From: Petrolisthes cinctipes
Taxonomy: Eukaryota > Arthropoda > Malacostraca > Decapoda > Porcellanidae
Direction: 5' to 3'
Assembly: GCA_033782935.1 (NCBI GenBank)
Contig: JAWQEG010000414.1
Span: 5,001 to 69,000 of the forward strand
DNA length: 64,000 bases
Part shown: positions 32,340 through 44,130 of the stretch, piece after piece
Layout of the letters: each line of letters starts with the position of its first letter
Position numbering within the stretch: the first letter of the stretch is position 1
Program-made: the position numbers and the translations under genes
The notes under the pieces: generated by a model
Told to the model about the DNA's origin: nothing
What the model saw: the letters and a program-made list of their open reading frames with translations, nothing else
Database searches by the model: none

Positions 32340-32500
32340 TAAGGGGATAGTATAGCTGTGGTTCTTCAGAGCGACTTAATTCTTCCATACTATGCCAGGA
32401 AACAGGGCCAGATGAACAAAAATAATGGTGGCCTGTTGCTTGGCATAGTTTGGAGGAATCAGTTGTTCCAGACTTACCAACCCTGTACCTCCCCCATTAA
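32340..32500. repeat. Family O dispersed repeat
   Basis: CCATACTATGCCAGGAAACA and GCATAGTTTGGAGGAATCAG, bracketed by CCTTAAGGGGATAGTATAG and ACCCTGTACCTCCCCCATTA. Confidence 0.65.
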
Positions 32501-32734
32501 TGAATAATTGAGAATTGATTTCATACTAACCTTAAACAATGTGGCATGTCATCTTCCTGTAATTCTGCCAACATTAAGGCTTGGTATTGCTTTCCTGAAT
32601 ATTGATATGACGATTCTGTCAAATGATAATTTTTCGGCTATTATTTTTGTTTACTTTGGTTCTGCACCTTCGGCAAGCCATTTGTTCGGCTCCACGTATC
32701 ATATCTGTTTTTGTCGTCAGAAAGTGCTTGCTCC

Positions 32735-33004
32735 AAGCCCGCTTGCATATTATCCAAGTCTGGTGGGCTACCGCTTACTGCTGGGCCAAAATCACGGCGG
32801 TTGGAAGGAGAATAACGTTTGGGTTATAACGATAAAACCAACCATGGGATAATCTTTGAAATAGTTTCATTCTCTTTCCCAGCTTATTTTACCTAATATG
32901 AACCTAACCTAACCTAACCTAACCTAAACTGGACCTAACCTTAACCTAACCAAATCAAGCACTGACATATACCCTACCAGACTTGGATAATATGCAGCCC
33001 GCTT
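32735..33004. mobile_element. Inverted-repeat element with telomere-like core
   Basis: Arms AGCCCGCTTGCATATTATCC and CTTGGATAATATGCAGCCCG are complementary; CTGGTGGG/CCCTACCAG lie just inside. The core contains (CCTAA)n at 32896-32955. No protein is encoded. Confidence 0.65.
32896..32955. repeat. Interstitial (CCTAA)n, degenerate
   Basis: About nine CCTAA words with single variants (CCTAAACTGGACC). Arthropod telomere-type unit, inside an inverted-repeat element. Confidence 0.75.
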
Positions 33005-33084
33005 GGCACCCTTTGCCGACGTTTGGACAGCAAAAACACGGCTTTGATAGAGTTTTAAGTATGATTAAGTTCATTTCCCAAAAT

Positions 33085-33720
33085 CTACTGTATCTCTAGA
33101 CTTGTATCACGAGCGACAAGTTGGTGCTCTTAGATTTTTATATAATTTTTTTAATAATAATCGTCATCCCTTACAAGGCTTACATGGTGCTTTGCCTGAA
33201 CCGTTCTATCCTTTTTTTTTTCTTTTTTTATATCTTTCGACACTGGACATAGGCTTCATCAAGACCGTTACCGTGGCCCAGGTCAACTGCTACTCACACA
33301 CACACACGTCACGACTTTCGAACTGGTACCCAGCCACAGAGGGAAGGAAGTGAGGGTAATTCCCAAATACTGCAGCTGCTATGTTACCAGCGAGGGTGTT
33401 TTACGACGTTCGGTGGCCTTATAGTTAGTGCCTCAAACTCAAATCGGAAGTGTAAATATTCTCAGGCCCTCACCTGAGAGGATCGATCTCCCGACCTCCA
33501 GGTTACGAGTCCAGAACACTAACCACTCGGCCATCTCCCCTTAAAATCTTACTCGATTTACTCTTAGTCTTAATTATCTTGCTATGAATCCTGTTAATGG
33601 TAGTACGACGCAGCAGTTTTCACGGTGTTTTATTACTTCGTTTGTCAAAATATGGAATAAATTATCGAATGAGATTGTCCAGTCTGCAGTCATGTCTGCA
33701 TTTAAGAGGGAAGTGCAGTG
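33085..33720 (+). pseudogene. Second-type LINE C-terminal fragment, split by a SINE
   Basis: 33100-33205 encodes LYHERQVGALRFLYNFF and HGALPEPF; after the SINE, 33550-33720 encodes NPVNGSTTQQFSRCFITSFV and KIWNKLSNEIVQSAVMSAFK. Both resemble the C-terminal tail of Jockey/CR1-style LINE proteins. The frame is interrupted only by the SINE as far as I can tell. It may be the continuation type of the fragment at 29771-30165. Confidence 0.65.
33212..33540 (-). mobile_element. SINE family 1 inserted in LINE remnant
   Basis: Minus-strand SINE 1 with poly(T) at the left and tRNA-like head ending CCTCCCC-type at 33540. Sits between two halves of a LINE C-terminal frame. Confidence 0.85.
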
Positions 33721-33862
33721 TTGGTAAATCTGGAGCAACTGATTCCTGCAAACAATTCCAAGCAACAGAACACCATTATTTTCGTTCATATTGTCCTGTT
33801 TCCTGGTATACTTTGGAGGAATCATGGCACTCCAATGTAACAAAAGTGAGTTACCCCCTTAA
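33713..33862. repeat. Family O dispersed repeat
   Basis: GTGTTGGTAAATCTGGAGCA, CCAAGCAACAGAACACCATT, ACTTTGGAGGAATCATGGCA, ACAAAAGTGAGTTACCCCCT. Confidence 0.65.
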
Positions 33863-34124
33863 ATATCGTGACAATCAATGGCTATTAATTGCAGTAGTTC
33901 CTTCTTGGATTCCTTGTAGCCAGTTTTCTTAAATTCGTTGCTTTTTCTTCCCTCCAGTGCCTTTAGGTATTACAAACTAACCTAATTAAACTAAACTAAC
34001 ACATTCGTAGTTCCTCACACACACACACATACACACACACACACAGTCCCTCTTCTATGTGTGGATGCAGTGTCTGTATCTGCACCCTGGGGGAAGGCTT
34101 TGGTAGTTTTAAGAGGGAAATTTT

Positions 34125-34278
34125 GTGTTGGTAATTCTGGAGCAACTGAATCCTCCAAACTATTCCAAGCAACAGAACAGAATCATTATTTTTGCTCTTC
34201 TACTTGGTCCTGTTCCCTAGCATACTTTGAAGGAATCAAGGCACTTCAATGTAACAAAAGCGAATTACCCCCGTAATG
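34125..34278. repeat. Family O dispersed repeat
   Basis: Same layout as 33713-33862 (GTTGGTAATTCTGGAGCAAC to GCGAATTACCCCCGTAATGA), about 410 bp downstream, making a direct pair. Confidence 0.65.
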
Positions 34279-34559
34279 ATAATAATAATAATTAGGGATT
34301 AAGAGTGGGTAGTAGGAAGGGTTGTTGTGAGAATTATAGAAGGCATTCACTATTCTGTCATTTCTCTCTTCTAGTATTTTGTAGCTTAGACCCAAACAGT
34401 CTCATAAGGACCAACAGACCTTAAGCTGTTTGATATCCTTTGTATTTCTTTGTAGGGAGGGATAAGGATTGGGATATTCAATATTCAAAACCCCTCAGCA
34501 CTAACAAGATGGTTTTGTTTCTGTTTATTGATTGATGTGTAGGTGTTGATGTCACTGGC

Positions 34560-34921
34560 CCTCTTTGACAGACACGATACAACACATACGTACCCTTTTC
34601 CACACACACACACACACACACACACACTCGGACACACACACGTACCCTTTTCCACACACACAGGGACACACACACGTACCCTTTTCCACACACACACACT
34701 CGGACACACACACACACCTGGACACACACACGTACCCTTTTCCACACACACACACTGGGACACACACACGTACCGGTACCCTTTTCCACACACACACACG
34801 TACCCTTTTCCACACACACACGTACCCTTCTCCACACACACACAGGGACACACACACGTACGTACACTTCTCCACACACCAACACACCCAGACACACACA
34901 CGCACACTTTTCTACACTTCT

Positions 34922-34961
<40 letters not shown>

Positions 34962-34970
34962 GGATACACT
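34560..34970. repeat. (CA)n with CGTACCCTTTTCCACAC minisatellite
   Basis: About nine units of CGTACCCTTTTCCACACACA separated by CA runs. Open frames in all phases are repeat translations. Confidence 0.9.
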
Positions 34971-35088
34971 CACTTCAGAGCATCTGTGAAACTCTTTTGT
35001 TTGTTTACATAGCGTCATTATGGTGAATACTAGAGCAGGACTGAGTTGTGTTAATTCATTTACTATTCATACGAGTAAATAAACACAG

Positions 35089-35344
35089 GGGGTGATGATG
35101 GTGATTAGCACACTCAACCAGCACGTGAGAGGTCTCGGGTTCGATTCCCGGGTCAGTAGAATTGTTGGACAATTTTCCCAGCCCCCTATGTCCCTGTTCA
35201 CCTAGCAGTAAGTAGGTACCCGGCTGTAAAAACAAGGATAGCAACCTTGTAGCCTGGGGGAAGATGTGTTGATGTAACAAGACTGACTGCCTTAATGACC
35301 AACACCATGAGTCGATAGGCCTCAAGCCCTAAATCTCCTTTTTT
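35089..35344 (+). mobile_element. SINE family 2, complete, with target-site duplication
   Basis: 256 bp; tRNA-like head with B box GGTTCGATTCC, body, and TCTCCTTTTT tail. Flanked by AAATAAACACAG at 35077-35088 and 35345-35356. Confidence 0.9.
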
Positions 35345-35525
35345 AAATAAACACAGTGGTACTCGTTACTAGTGAAAGCAACAACTATACTGGGCCCATA
35401 CTTACTAAAGAAATGGTCACTCTAAAGTCTAAAGCTATAATTAGGTTGCTCAGCTTTCATTCATGGTTACTAAGGACTAGAACCCAACACGACCTCAATT
35501 GAAATCATAATATAGACTCTTACTG

Positions 35526-35696
35526 TACACTCGCAATCCAAAATTTGTATTCAGGTCTTGTTGAAGTTTCGAATCATTTGACATGCTAGTGAACCAATTA
35601 CAATGCTTATCCTGTTTTATATTTGCTTGAGCTCGCTTAATACTCGATCAAACTATTCGAAGCAAGCCTGGATACATATTTTGGATTGCGAATGTA
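35526..35696 (+). mobile_element. MITE family B copy
   Basis: 171 bp, standard ends and core. From 35700 to 36000 there is a small duplication of ATACGAGCAAGTCTAAACTC and nothing else recognised. Confidence 0.87.
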
Positions 35697-36059
35697 CAAC
35701 TTCAAGAGGAGGAAAATCATCAACTGTTTCCAAATGAGCCTGAAACACTTTGGTGACCAGATCAGTACTGCAAACATACGAGCAAGTCTAAACTCTTTGA
35801 GATTTTAAGAAAGTGAGTTTAGACGCTCGCAAATATACGAGCAAGTCTAAACTCTTGAGATGTTTGAAGAAGCATAATGTCTGTGGGTCGATTGTACTGG
35901 ATCGTGAGTATATATATATTGGTTGAGCAGAAGATAAGTGGTCAGCAAATTAATCGTAAACAGAGTGATCGATTGATAAACAAACATAGCGAGCGGGGTT
36001 CTTCCCTCAGCCGACCACCCACCCATCCATGCTTCTAGCCTAGTATACCTAACACCACC

Positions 36060-36640
36060 TTGCCTCTGTCGCTCTGTCTGCTTCCTGCTGTTGCCTGCTT
36101 CTCTGTCACTGCCTTTTTGTTTCCTACCACCGTCACTGACTGTCTGACTCCTGTCTGTCTGTCTGTCTATCAGCCTTTTGCCACGGTCTGTCTGTCTAAC
36201 TCCTGACTGACTACCTATCTGTCTATCTGCATCTTGTCACGGTCTGTCTATCTGTCTGTCTGATTGTTTAATTCCTGCCATTGTCTGCCTTCCTTCTGCC
36301 TCTGTTCGTCTGCCTTCTGCCACTGTCTGCTTTCCTTCTACCTGTGTTCGTCTGCGTTCTGCCATTATTTGTCAATTTTTTCCTGTTTGTCTGCCTTCTG
36401 CCTCTGTATATTTTCTTCCCTGTTTGTCTGCCTTCTGCTTCTGTTTATCTGTCTTTTGCCACTGTTTGCCTGTTTTTTGCCTTTGTCTACCTGCCTTCTG
36501 CCACTCCTTGCATGCTTTCTGTCTCTTTTTGCCTGCCTTCTGCCACGATTTGTCAATATTTTCCCCTGCATTGTCTGTCTGTCTGTCTGCCTTCCTTCTG
36601 TTGCTGCCTGTCTGTCTGCCTATGAGTAGAATCGCTTCAA
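36060..36640. repeat. CTGTCTGCCTTCTGCC pyrimidine-rich minisatellite
   Basis: Diverged tandem units of GTCTGCCTTCTGCCACTGTT and CTGTCTGTCTGT. The Cys/Leu/Phe-rich open frames are translations of the repeat. Confidence 0.85.
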
Positions 36641-36729
36641 ATGTCTAAATTTCGAGAAACAGTGTATCGCTTTGACGACCCGTGAATCTGCAACAAGTCA
36701 TCCATTAAGGTATTTATCTGACTGTCTTT

Positions 36730-36998
36730 AAGGCCTCCATAGACTATCAATCATGCCTGCACCAACTGGACGGTTGTGCAGGCATAACCGTGGTGTGTGT
36801 GTGTGGGTGTGATTGATGGTTTGTGCAAGTGACTGAACCATATCCAACAAGCTTTTCGTCAATCACACACACGCCTGTACAGTGATGCATGATAATGTGT
36901 GGTGACTGCTCTGTCTTCTTGCTGGTGTGTGGCAAATTTAAATGATTGCACAGTCATCTAGTTTGCACAGGCATGAATGATAATCTATCGAGGCCTTT
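36730..36998. mobile_element. Inverted-repeat element with AGGCCTC ends
   Basis: Arms AGGCCTCCATAGACTATCAA and GATAATCTATCGAGGCCT, then CATGCCTGCAC/GTGCAGGCAT-like and TGCACAGGCATGAATG. TTTA lies outside both ends. Superfamily uncertain. Confidence 0.6.
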
Positions 36999-37014
36999 TA
37001 TAGAGTTATATGTG

Positions 37015-37189
37015 TACACTCGCAATCCAAAATTTATATCCAGGTCTTGTTGAAGTTTCGAATCATTTGACATACTAGTGAACCAATTACAACACTTATC
37101 CTGTTTCATATTTGCCTGAGCTTGCTTAATCAATACTCGATCAGGCTATTCGAAGCAAGCCTGGATACAATTTTTGGATTGCGAGTGTA
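37015..37189 (+). mobile_element. MITE family B copy
   Basis: 175 bp, standard ends, with a TCAA insertion before the CTCGATCAGG motif. Confidence 0.87.
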
Positions 37190-37656
37190 CAGTCACGAGA
37201 CATAACAAGTATCCTGCTGGTCTGCTTCAAATAACCTGATGATGGAGTATAAAATTAACTCCAGCAAGTATGGAAGCGACAAGATAAGCGTTGTAATTGG
37301 CTCACTGCTATGTCAGATGATTACAAACTTCAACTGTACACTTGCAATCCAAAATATGTATCCAGGCTTGCTTCAGTCTCGCTACAGAACAGGTGGAGTG
37401 TGGACGTACTCGTGGCGCTCTGCCTCCATTCTCGTTTGTGTTGTTGTTTTGTGTTGTTTTGGAGCTCTTGTTTGTGTTTTTTGTGTTGTTTGTGAGTTCT
37501 TGTTTGTGTGTTGTTGTTTCTGTGGTGTTGCTGGTGTTGTTTGTCTGTTGTGGTTCTGTGTACAGTTTTGTTGTGATTGTCTGTGTGTGTGTGTGTGTGT
37601 CCCTGGCTGATTGAGTGTTTAGTTGTTTGTGTTGTTGTTTGCTTTCCATCTAGGCC

Positions 37657-39124
37657 TTGCCTGGCCTGATGGAGAGTGCGGATTCCTGCTTGGAGGCCGA
37701 CTTGGCAATATCGGAGGAAGACGAGTCTCCAATTGAGGATCACTGGCCTGAGCTGCCTTCTCGCAACCCCTCTCCTCGGTCACTCCGCAGCTCAGGTTGC
37801 AGCCGTCCACCTCCTCAACCTCTACGAAGCGACCTGTTGATGCCTCGTCCGACTCCTCGATGGTGTGGACTGTTTGCCTCCAGCTGCCAAGACTGCCAAG
37901 GGTGCTTCAGCTGTGCACGACGTACCTTCTCTGCCTCACCCTGGTGTTTCTTCTTTGTATACCAACTCCTTGCCCTCGTCCAACCTTCCTGCTTTTGCCC
38001 CGAGAGATGCCTATGTCAAACTCTCCTTCTCTGGAAACCCATCTACGGACACAAAGCTGCGTTGGTTGTCTGATGTCAACAGGGCCTTCCAGTTGCAGCG
38101 TGAACTGGCTGAAGTCAAGATGGCTGCTGTCACCTCCCGGTTTGTCTACATCTCTAGGAAGCGTCAGGACATCATTGATAGAGTGAAGGCTGGTGAATTT
38201 TTATCTCTGCATCTCATTCTTGAAGACTCACCTGAGAGGCCTCGTAAGTTCCCCAGTTACATCCTCACCCGTTTCCCTATTGATGTTGACCCGAAACTTG
38301 CCAAAGGATACCCTGGTGTGTACTTTGCCCGTCGTTTTTTCCAAGATGGTTCCCCCATTAGCCGTATTGTTGTTGTCTGGAGTCAACCCGATCCACCTCC
38401 AAATGAGATTTCCTTTGATTTCCTCCCTTGTCTTCCACCGTGTGAGGTGAGGAAACTTCATAATGACCAGCCTTGGTGCTACAGGTGCTGGGGAGTTGGG
38501 CATATCTTCCGGTACTGTTCTGCCAGGCCGAAGTGTGCATGGTGTGCGGCCGACCATGATTCCAAGACGTGTCCTGTCAGGAGTGAACCATCACGTCCTG
38601 CTGCCTCCACCTCTGAGCCTTCACCACCTGAAGATACGTCTCGATGGAAGTGTCCACGATGCCTTCAGCCAGGGGTTAACGTGTGGCATGGATGTACTCG
38701 ACGTAAGGTCCAGGCTCGTGTCTCTACTATTGCTCCGCCTCCACCACCACCACCACCACCACCACCTCCCCTGTCTGCTCCTCCTACCAGCCCTGCCTCA
38801 CCTCCAGACCTGGCCCTCCGCAAGTCTGTTGCTACCCTCATGGCACGTTGTACGGCTCTCGAAAACCGCTTTTCTGCCCTTGAAGCCAGGATTGATGGGC
38901 TGGTTGCAGCTCAGGCTGCCAATGACTCCAAACTCTCCACCTTGGTCGAGGCTCAGCAGGCCATCATCTCAACTGTCACTACCCTTACCGAAAAGATGGA
39001 TACTGTTGCATCTCGCCTTGAAAAGCTTTTCGAGTCAGTCCCTTCTCCTGGTCCATCTTCTTCTCCAGGTCGCTCATCTGCCCCCACTCACCGGACTTCT
39101 ACCTCCAAATACAGAGTTCGCTAG
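37657..39124 (+). pseudogene. ORF1 of non-LTR copy 4, N-terminus frameshifted
   Basis: Met at 37657 (MPGLMESADSCLEAD); small deletions near 37769 and 37858 shift the frame, after which 37865-39124 runs open. It carries the knuckles CYRCWGVGHIFRYC, CAWCAADHDSKTC and CPRCLQPGVNVWHGC, a proline run, and a coiled-coil-like tail ending STSKYRVR at TAG 39122-39124. Here the frame continues about 65 codons past the ORF2 Met (38922), giving a 200-nt overlap not seen in copies 1 and 5. Confidence 0.85.
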
Positions 39125-42100
39125 TGATTGCCGGCTGGATGTCATCTCCTGGAATGTATGTGGTATCACCAGTTATGCTAAGCTCACTCAACTCAAGGCC
39201 TATGTTTTTCGTCATCATCCCAGTGTTATTTTTCTCCAGGAAGCATTTCCAGGACGGCCGCTCGCTGCTGGGCAAGCTCCTCCTCTCTCAGGTTATGTGC
39301 CATATGTTCATCTGGTAAGGAATGGTCTCCTGACTTACATACATAGCTCCTTGCCACATCGCCTTCTCCGTACCTCCACTGATCCTGACATGACCTTTCA
39401 GCTATTTGAGGTTCTACCTGGGAATGGAGTACTCCAACTATGTAATGTCTATTCTGCCCCAGCTAGACTCACTCTTGAGGCTCTTCCTTCTCCAACAGTG
39501 CGTGGTATGGTGTATATGGGAGATTTTAATGCTCGGCATTCTGATTTGGGTGATGGTACTGGCTCTATTAATCGTAATGGTGTTCGTCTCCTTTCATACA
39601 TCCGCAAGCATCATTTGACACACTGGGACACTGGCGGTGCCACTCATTGCCGGGGAGGTACTCTGGATTACATCCTCTCATCTGGCCTGATAGCATCTCA
39701 GGTCCAGTGCTTCTCCGTGCCAGACTTATTCTCTGATCACATTGCTCTTCGGTTTCATTATTCTCTAACTGCTGGGTCAGGTGCTTCAGCCACTCGTTTG
39801 CATATTGCTGTGCCCCCTAAATATTGCCTGACTTACATCTTATTTATGGCCCATGTATTCCCTACATTTGACATATCATCAGCTGAACAGTTGTACTCTG
39901 ATCTTGTATCTGCTACTCATGACTTTTATAGGCTATACGTCTCCCGGCCACACCTCCAGCATCGCCATACTGCCCACTCCTGGACGCTGGATGCACGTAT
40001 ACAGGAGGCAAAGGAGGAGGCTGAACGTGATGGCCTATTGTTTCAAGCCAACCCAACCCCGGACCTACTCCATCGTTACCAGATGTCTAGGGACGCTTTA
40101 GTTGCCCTGCAGGATTGTGCTTACACTGAGTCTTGGCAGCGGTTCATGGACAGCATCAACCAGCAAACAAGTGTGGCTTCTATGTGGCACCTCATCCGTC
40201 GGGTTGTTAAAAAGACACCGGCCACTGCTCGTCATCACACTCCTGCCGACTATGCCAAACAACTTGTCGATGCCTGGTCAGAACAATCTACCCCAGCCAG
40301 TCTACCCATCCACATACAAGATGCACTCGCTTCCCGTGCTGCTGTCCATCGGCTACGTCTAATGTCTGCTCTGTTACAAGATGATGACGATGATGCAGAG
40401 GAGATAACTGAGGAGGAGTTGCGCCGTGCTCTCTCTCGGGGTAGAGCTTCTTCCCCTGGTGATGATGGTATTACTTATGCTGTGCTGTGCCTACTTCAAC
40501 AAGTTCCTGGGAACCCTCTACTTCGACTCTACAATCTTTGTCTTCGTGACGGTTGTGTACCACGAGCCTGGACCAGCAGCACAATAATACCCATCCCTAA
40601 GCCCGGCACTGCGAAGTTCAGGCCTATTTCCCTTATTTCCTGTTTCTGTAAGGTTATGGAGAGAATCTTACTCAATCGTCTCATGTACAGACTGCAGGAT
40701 CGCCTTTCTCCATGGCTGTTTGGTTTCCTTCCCCAGCGGAGCACACATCACTGCCTAGTCGACTTGTGCCTTCGATGTTGCTAATAGAGACGTCATTTTA
40801 GATCAACTGGTTGACTTTGGGATAAAGGGTATTCTACTACGGTGGATTCGGGGCTACCTGAGTAACAGGACCTCCCATGTGTTTTTCAGTGGTGTACTCA
40901 GTCCTTTGCGCAGTTTTCATCTTGGTACGCCTCAAGGTGGTGTTCTCAGCCCATTGTTATTTAATAGTCTGATGCATCAGTTGCTCACTTCTCTCCCTGA
41001 TATACCTGGAACTACAATTACATGCTATGCCGATGATATCTGTGTTCATTCTACCTCACCAAGGGATCTCCAGCGGTTTCTTGACTCCTTCTCTGTGGTC
41101 TCCTCTCACTGTGGCATTATTGTCTCCCCAGATAAGAGCAGAATATTCACCTGCCGCCTTCCTCAAGCTCAGCCAGTGTTCACCATTGGAGGGACTGTCA
41201 TTCCCATGTGTTCCCAGTACTGCTACCTGGGTGCGCCAGTCAATATTTGGCCGATTGTCCCTGCCAGACCTCAAGACCATCCCATTGTCCAGGACTTATT
41301 GGGTCGTCTCCAGCGCCGACTTACACCACTTCAATAGCTATCTAACAACTCCTCGGGCATCTCCATCCCAGTAGCCAGGACCATCTATATTGCTTTTATC
41401 CCTTCAGTTGTTGATTACCTTTCCCCTGCTTTGATTCAACTTCCTAGGGCTACTCTGGAAACTTTAGAAAAATTTCAGAATAGAGCAATGAGAATAATTC
41501 TCGGCTGTCCAATGTCGACCAGGATAGTGAACATGCAGCGTGAGTTGCGTCTTCCCCCATTAATCGAGAGAATTTATTGTAATATTACTTGCTTCACTGT
41601 CAAGTGCCTCCATTTCCCACATCTTTCACCCCATTACTCTCAGTTAGTCAGGACTTCTCTTAGACCAAACTACCCGGTCCCTCCCATACTGCCTGCTGGA
41701 CGTACTCTTATAAGGTCTGTTTCCTCTGTGCTCCGTGGTCTTAATATAGATATAATGGTTGCAGACGTCCCCCCAGGGCCCCCTCCATGGATGCTACCAA
41801 CACCTGATGTGAGCTTTACACCTACTTCCAAGTCGGAGCTGCCTTCTCTACAGCGGCAGTTGGCTCTGGAACACATAGAAACAGTGACTTCCTCCATCAC
41901 AGATCCATACTGCCTCTACACTGATTGCTCATTGCAGGTGGATGGTGCAGCAGGTTGTGCTGTTTTCTCGCCTGACCTGGAGTCACCTCCAGGGGGCTGG
42001 GTTGGCCGTCGTCTCTGTAACCACTCTAGCTCAACATTGTGTGAACTGTATGCCATTCTGGATGCTGTTAGTGTTGTTTGTCAACGTGGAGTGAATGCTG

Positions 42101-42756
42101 CCATTTTTTGTGACTCCAAACCTGCCCTTCATTCCCTCTCTAGTGTTCAGCCCACTCACTCTACTGTTATTCAGCAGATTTTATCGTTTTTGGCCTTATT
42201 GCGTCATCGTAAATTGACTGTCAAATTTTTATGGGTGCCATCCCATGTAGGTTTACGTCACAATGGTACAGTTGACAGACTCGCAAAGGAAGTCTGCCAT
42301 CTGCTTCCTCGTGGTGCTGGACGTCCTCTCTCCCTGACATGTTACCTCTCTAAAGTCCGCTCCGCCGCTCTCCTTCCTGTATGGCGACGCAGGGATGCAG
42401 AGAGGCCCTTCAGCATCTCCATCACCCATTACGAGTCTGTATGCCATCACAAATATTCCTACCGTCGTCGAGGCCTCATGGTTCGGAGGCACAATGTAGT
42501 CTCCTCTCGTTTGAGGCTTGGCTACCGGCCACCGTGGCAGGTTGCTGGGATGCTGGGTGAGCCTCCCTTCACCGAGTGTCACTTCTGTCGAGCGCCTCGT
42601 GCTAACACTATAGAGCACTATTGCCTAGCCTGCCCCACTGTCCGACACTTGCTGCCCCAGGGCCTGCCACTTGATGTGGTTTGTCGACACCTGCTGAACC
42701 ATCAGGTTCTGGAGGAACTTCTGGTGCGCCACCCTCGTTTTGGTGGATTTAAGTAG
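38922..42756 (+). pseudogene. ORF2 of non-LTR copy 4, broken
   Basis: The endonuclease (DVISWNVCGIT to FSDHIALRF) is intact. A 50-bp deletion at about 40767 removes the first reverse transcriptase motif (AFIDLRSAFD in copy 1) and shifts the frame. CYADDI (41025-41042) remains, then TAG 41335-41337 replaces the Trp codon of copy 1. The thumb, RNase H (YTDCSLQVDG, with Cys for the usual Gly; FCDSKPAL; SHVGLRHNGTVDRLAKE) and terminal cysteine motif run open to 42756. Confidence 0.9.
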
Positions 42757-42948
42757 GTCATGATGTAAATATTTGTCTGTATACTTGTGCTTCATTCCGT
42801 TATGTTTTCGTGATGTGTGTGTGTGTGCGCATGTGTGTGTGTGTGGTCATTGGGTTCTCGTGAGTCCCGCCTACCCTTGTGTACTGTTGTCTGCCTATTG
42901 ACTGACGCTAAGGCGCAATGAATTAAAAAAAAAAAAAAAAAAAAAAAA
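42757..42948 (+). other. 3' UTR and poly(A) of non-LTR copy 4
   Basis: Contains a (TG)n stretch, GTCCCGCCTACC, and GACGCTAAGGCGCAATGAAT before about 24 A. The same end is seen alone at 17594-17764 and 43823-43996, so reverse transcription clearly starts here. Confidence 0.85.
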
Positions 42949-43304
42949 AGGCTTGCTTCGAATAGTCTGATCGAGTATTAAACGAGCTCAGGCAAATATG
43001 AAACAGGATAAGTGTTGTAATTGGTTCACTAGTATGTCAAATGATTCGAAACTTCAACAAGACCTGGATATAAATTTTGGATTGCGAGTGTACCTAGATC
43101 ATTGTTATGGTTTGTCGAGACTGTACAATCAAATTAAAAAGATAAAGGTGTGTTTATCCTGGAAATTTTTCGTGATGTGGGCAGTACCTTAAAAGGGGAT
43201 GGCGCCCCTTCGAAAATGAGTCACTTCCTTTCATTTTCTCAACATTTAAACATTTATATATTTATACATTTATTCTTATCCCAAACTTGGGACTCATGCG
43301 AATG

Positions 43305-43471
43305 TACAGTCGGCGGCAAAAGTCCTGTCTCTTCACTTGCTTCACCGCGACAAGCAGTGTTCATAGACTCGAGAAATACACACGTTTTCTACACCTAATA
43401 ATCTCGAGTCTATGAACTCCGCGTGCCTCTGTGAAGCAGGTGAGGCGACAGGACTTCTGCCGCCAACTGTA
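43305..43471. mobile_element. Palindromic MITE (family I)
   Basis: Ends TACAGTCGGCGGCAAAAGTC and GACTTCTGCCGCCAACTGTA-like; inner arms CATAGACTCGAG / CTCGAGTCTATG. 167 bp, near-complete hairpin. Confidence 0.82.
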
Positions 43472-43661
43472 CACTCGCAATCCACAATCCCTAGCCCACC
43501 TGAGTCGAAGCCCGAGATCTGAGGCAGGTGGTTTCTGGACGACGGCCCACCCAAAACTTCCATTGTTTCTAAATGTGTGTGGCTTCGAGATGGTTTGGGT
43601 GGGCTGCTTCAGATCTCGGGCTTCGACTCAGGTGGGCTAGGGATTGTAGAATGCGAGTGTA
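43470..43661. mobile_element. Palindromic MITE (family J)
   Basis: Arms AGCCCACCTGAGTCGAAGCC / GGCTTCGACTCAGGTGGGCT and GAGATCTGA/TCAGATCTC; ends TACACTCGCAATCCACAATC. Shares TA at each end with its neighbours. Confidence 0.85.
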
Positions 43662-44130
43662 CAGTTGCCCAAGGAAAGACTGCAACCAAATCTGCTTGTG
43701 TGTGGCAATGTCTGGCAGCTGCTCCAAAGTAAACACTGGTATTTTATCAATGGATCACTCAGAACCTATAATTGTTGTAAGGATGAATGTAATTAGCTGA
43801 AGCCAATAACATCCATCCATACTAACTTGTCTGTGTGCTTGTGCTTCATTCTGTTATATTTTCGTGATGTGTGTGTGTGTGTGTATGTGTGTGTGGTTGT
43901 AGTCATTGGATTCTCATGGGTCCCGTCTACCCTTGTGTACTGTTGTCTGCCTATTGACTGACGCTACGCGCAATGAATTAAAAAAAAAAAAAAAATTCCA
44001 TCCATACAAAGGTTATAGGTTCTGAGTGATCCACTGATAAAATATGAGTGTTTACTTTGGATCAGCTGCCAGATATTGCCACACACACACACCAGTAAAT
44101 TTGTTTGCAGTCTTTTATTGGGCAACTGTA
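43660..44130. mobile_element. Long-TIR MITE (family K) with LINE insertion
   Basis: Left arm TACAGTTGCCCAAGGAAAGA and right arm TTTTATTGGGCAACTGTA are the ends of roughly 115-bp inverted repeats (TGGCAATGTCTGGCAGCTGC against its complement near 44070). A 3'-end fragment of the main LINE sits in the loop. Confidence 0.82.
43823..43996 (+). mobile_element. 3' end fragment of the main non-LTR family, with duplication
   Basis: Severely 5'-truncated copy (174 bp) ending in poly(A); flanked by TCCATCCATAC at 43812-43822 and 43997-44007. Confidence 0.9.

Larger units (their letters stand above)
37375..42948 (+). mobile_element. Non-LTR copy 4, full length with target-site duplication
   Basis: 5574 bp from AGTCTCGCTACAGAACAGG to the poly(A) at 42925-42948, bounded by a 10-11-bp duplication within a family B MITE. 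This defines both ends of the family. Its coding frames are broken by small deletions and a stop. Confidence 0.93.
37337..43092 (-). mobile_element. MITE family B, split by non-LTR copy 4
   Basis: The left 38 bp (37337-37374) and right 144 bp (42949-43092) together make one family B element. GGCTTGCTTC is duplicated at the break (37365-37374 and 42950-42959). Confidence 0.9.

Noticed and set aside
32508..32852. Plus-strand 114-codon open frame
   Set aside because: Overlaps the inverted-repeat element at 32735-33004, no recognisable domain, no splice context; probably chance.
34478..35026. Several Val-Cys or Thr-His-rich frames of 117-177 codons
   Set aside because: All phases of a CA-rich minisatellite are open; no codon bias or conserved motif.
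36264..36648. Cys/Leu/Phe-rich frames that look like membrane segments
   Set aside because: They follow the CTGTCTGCCTTCTGCC repeat and are open in all three frames.
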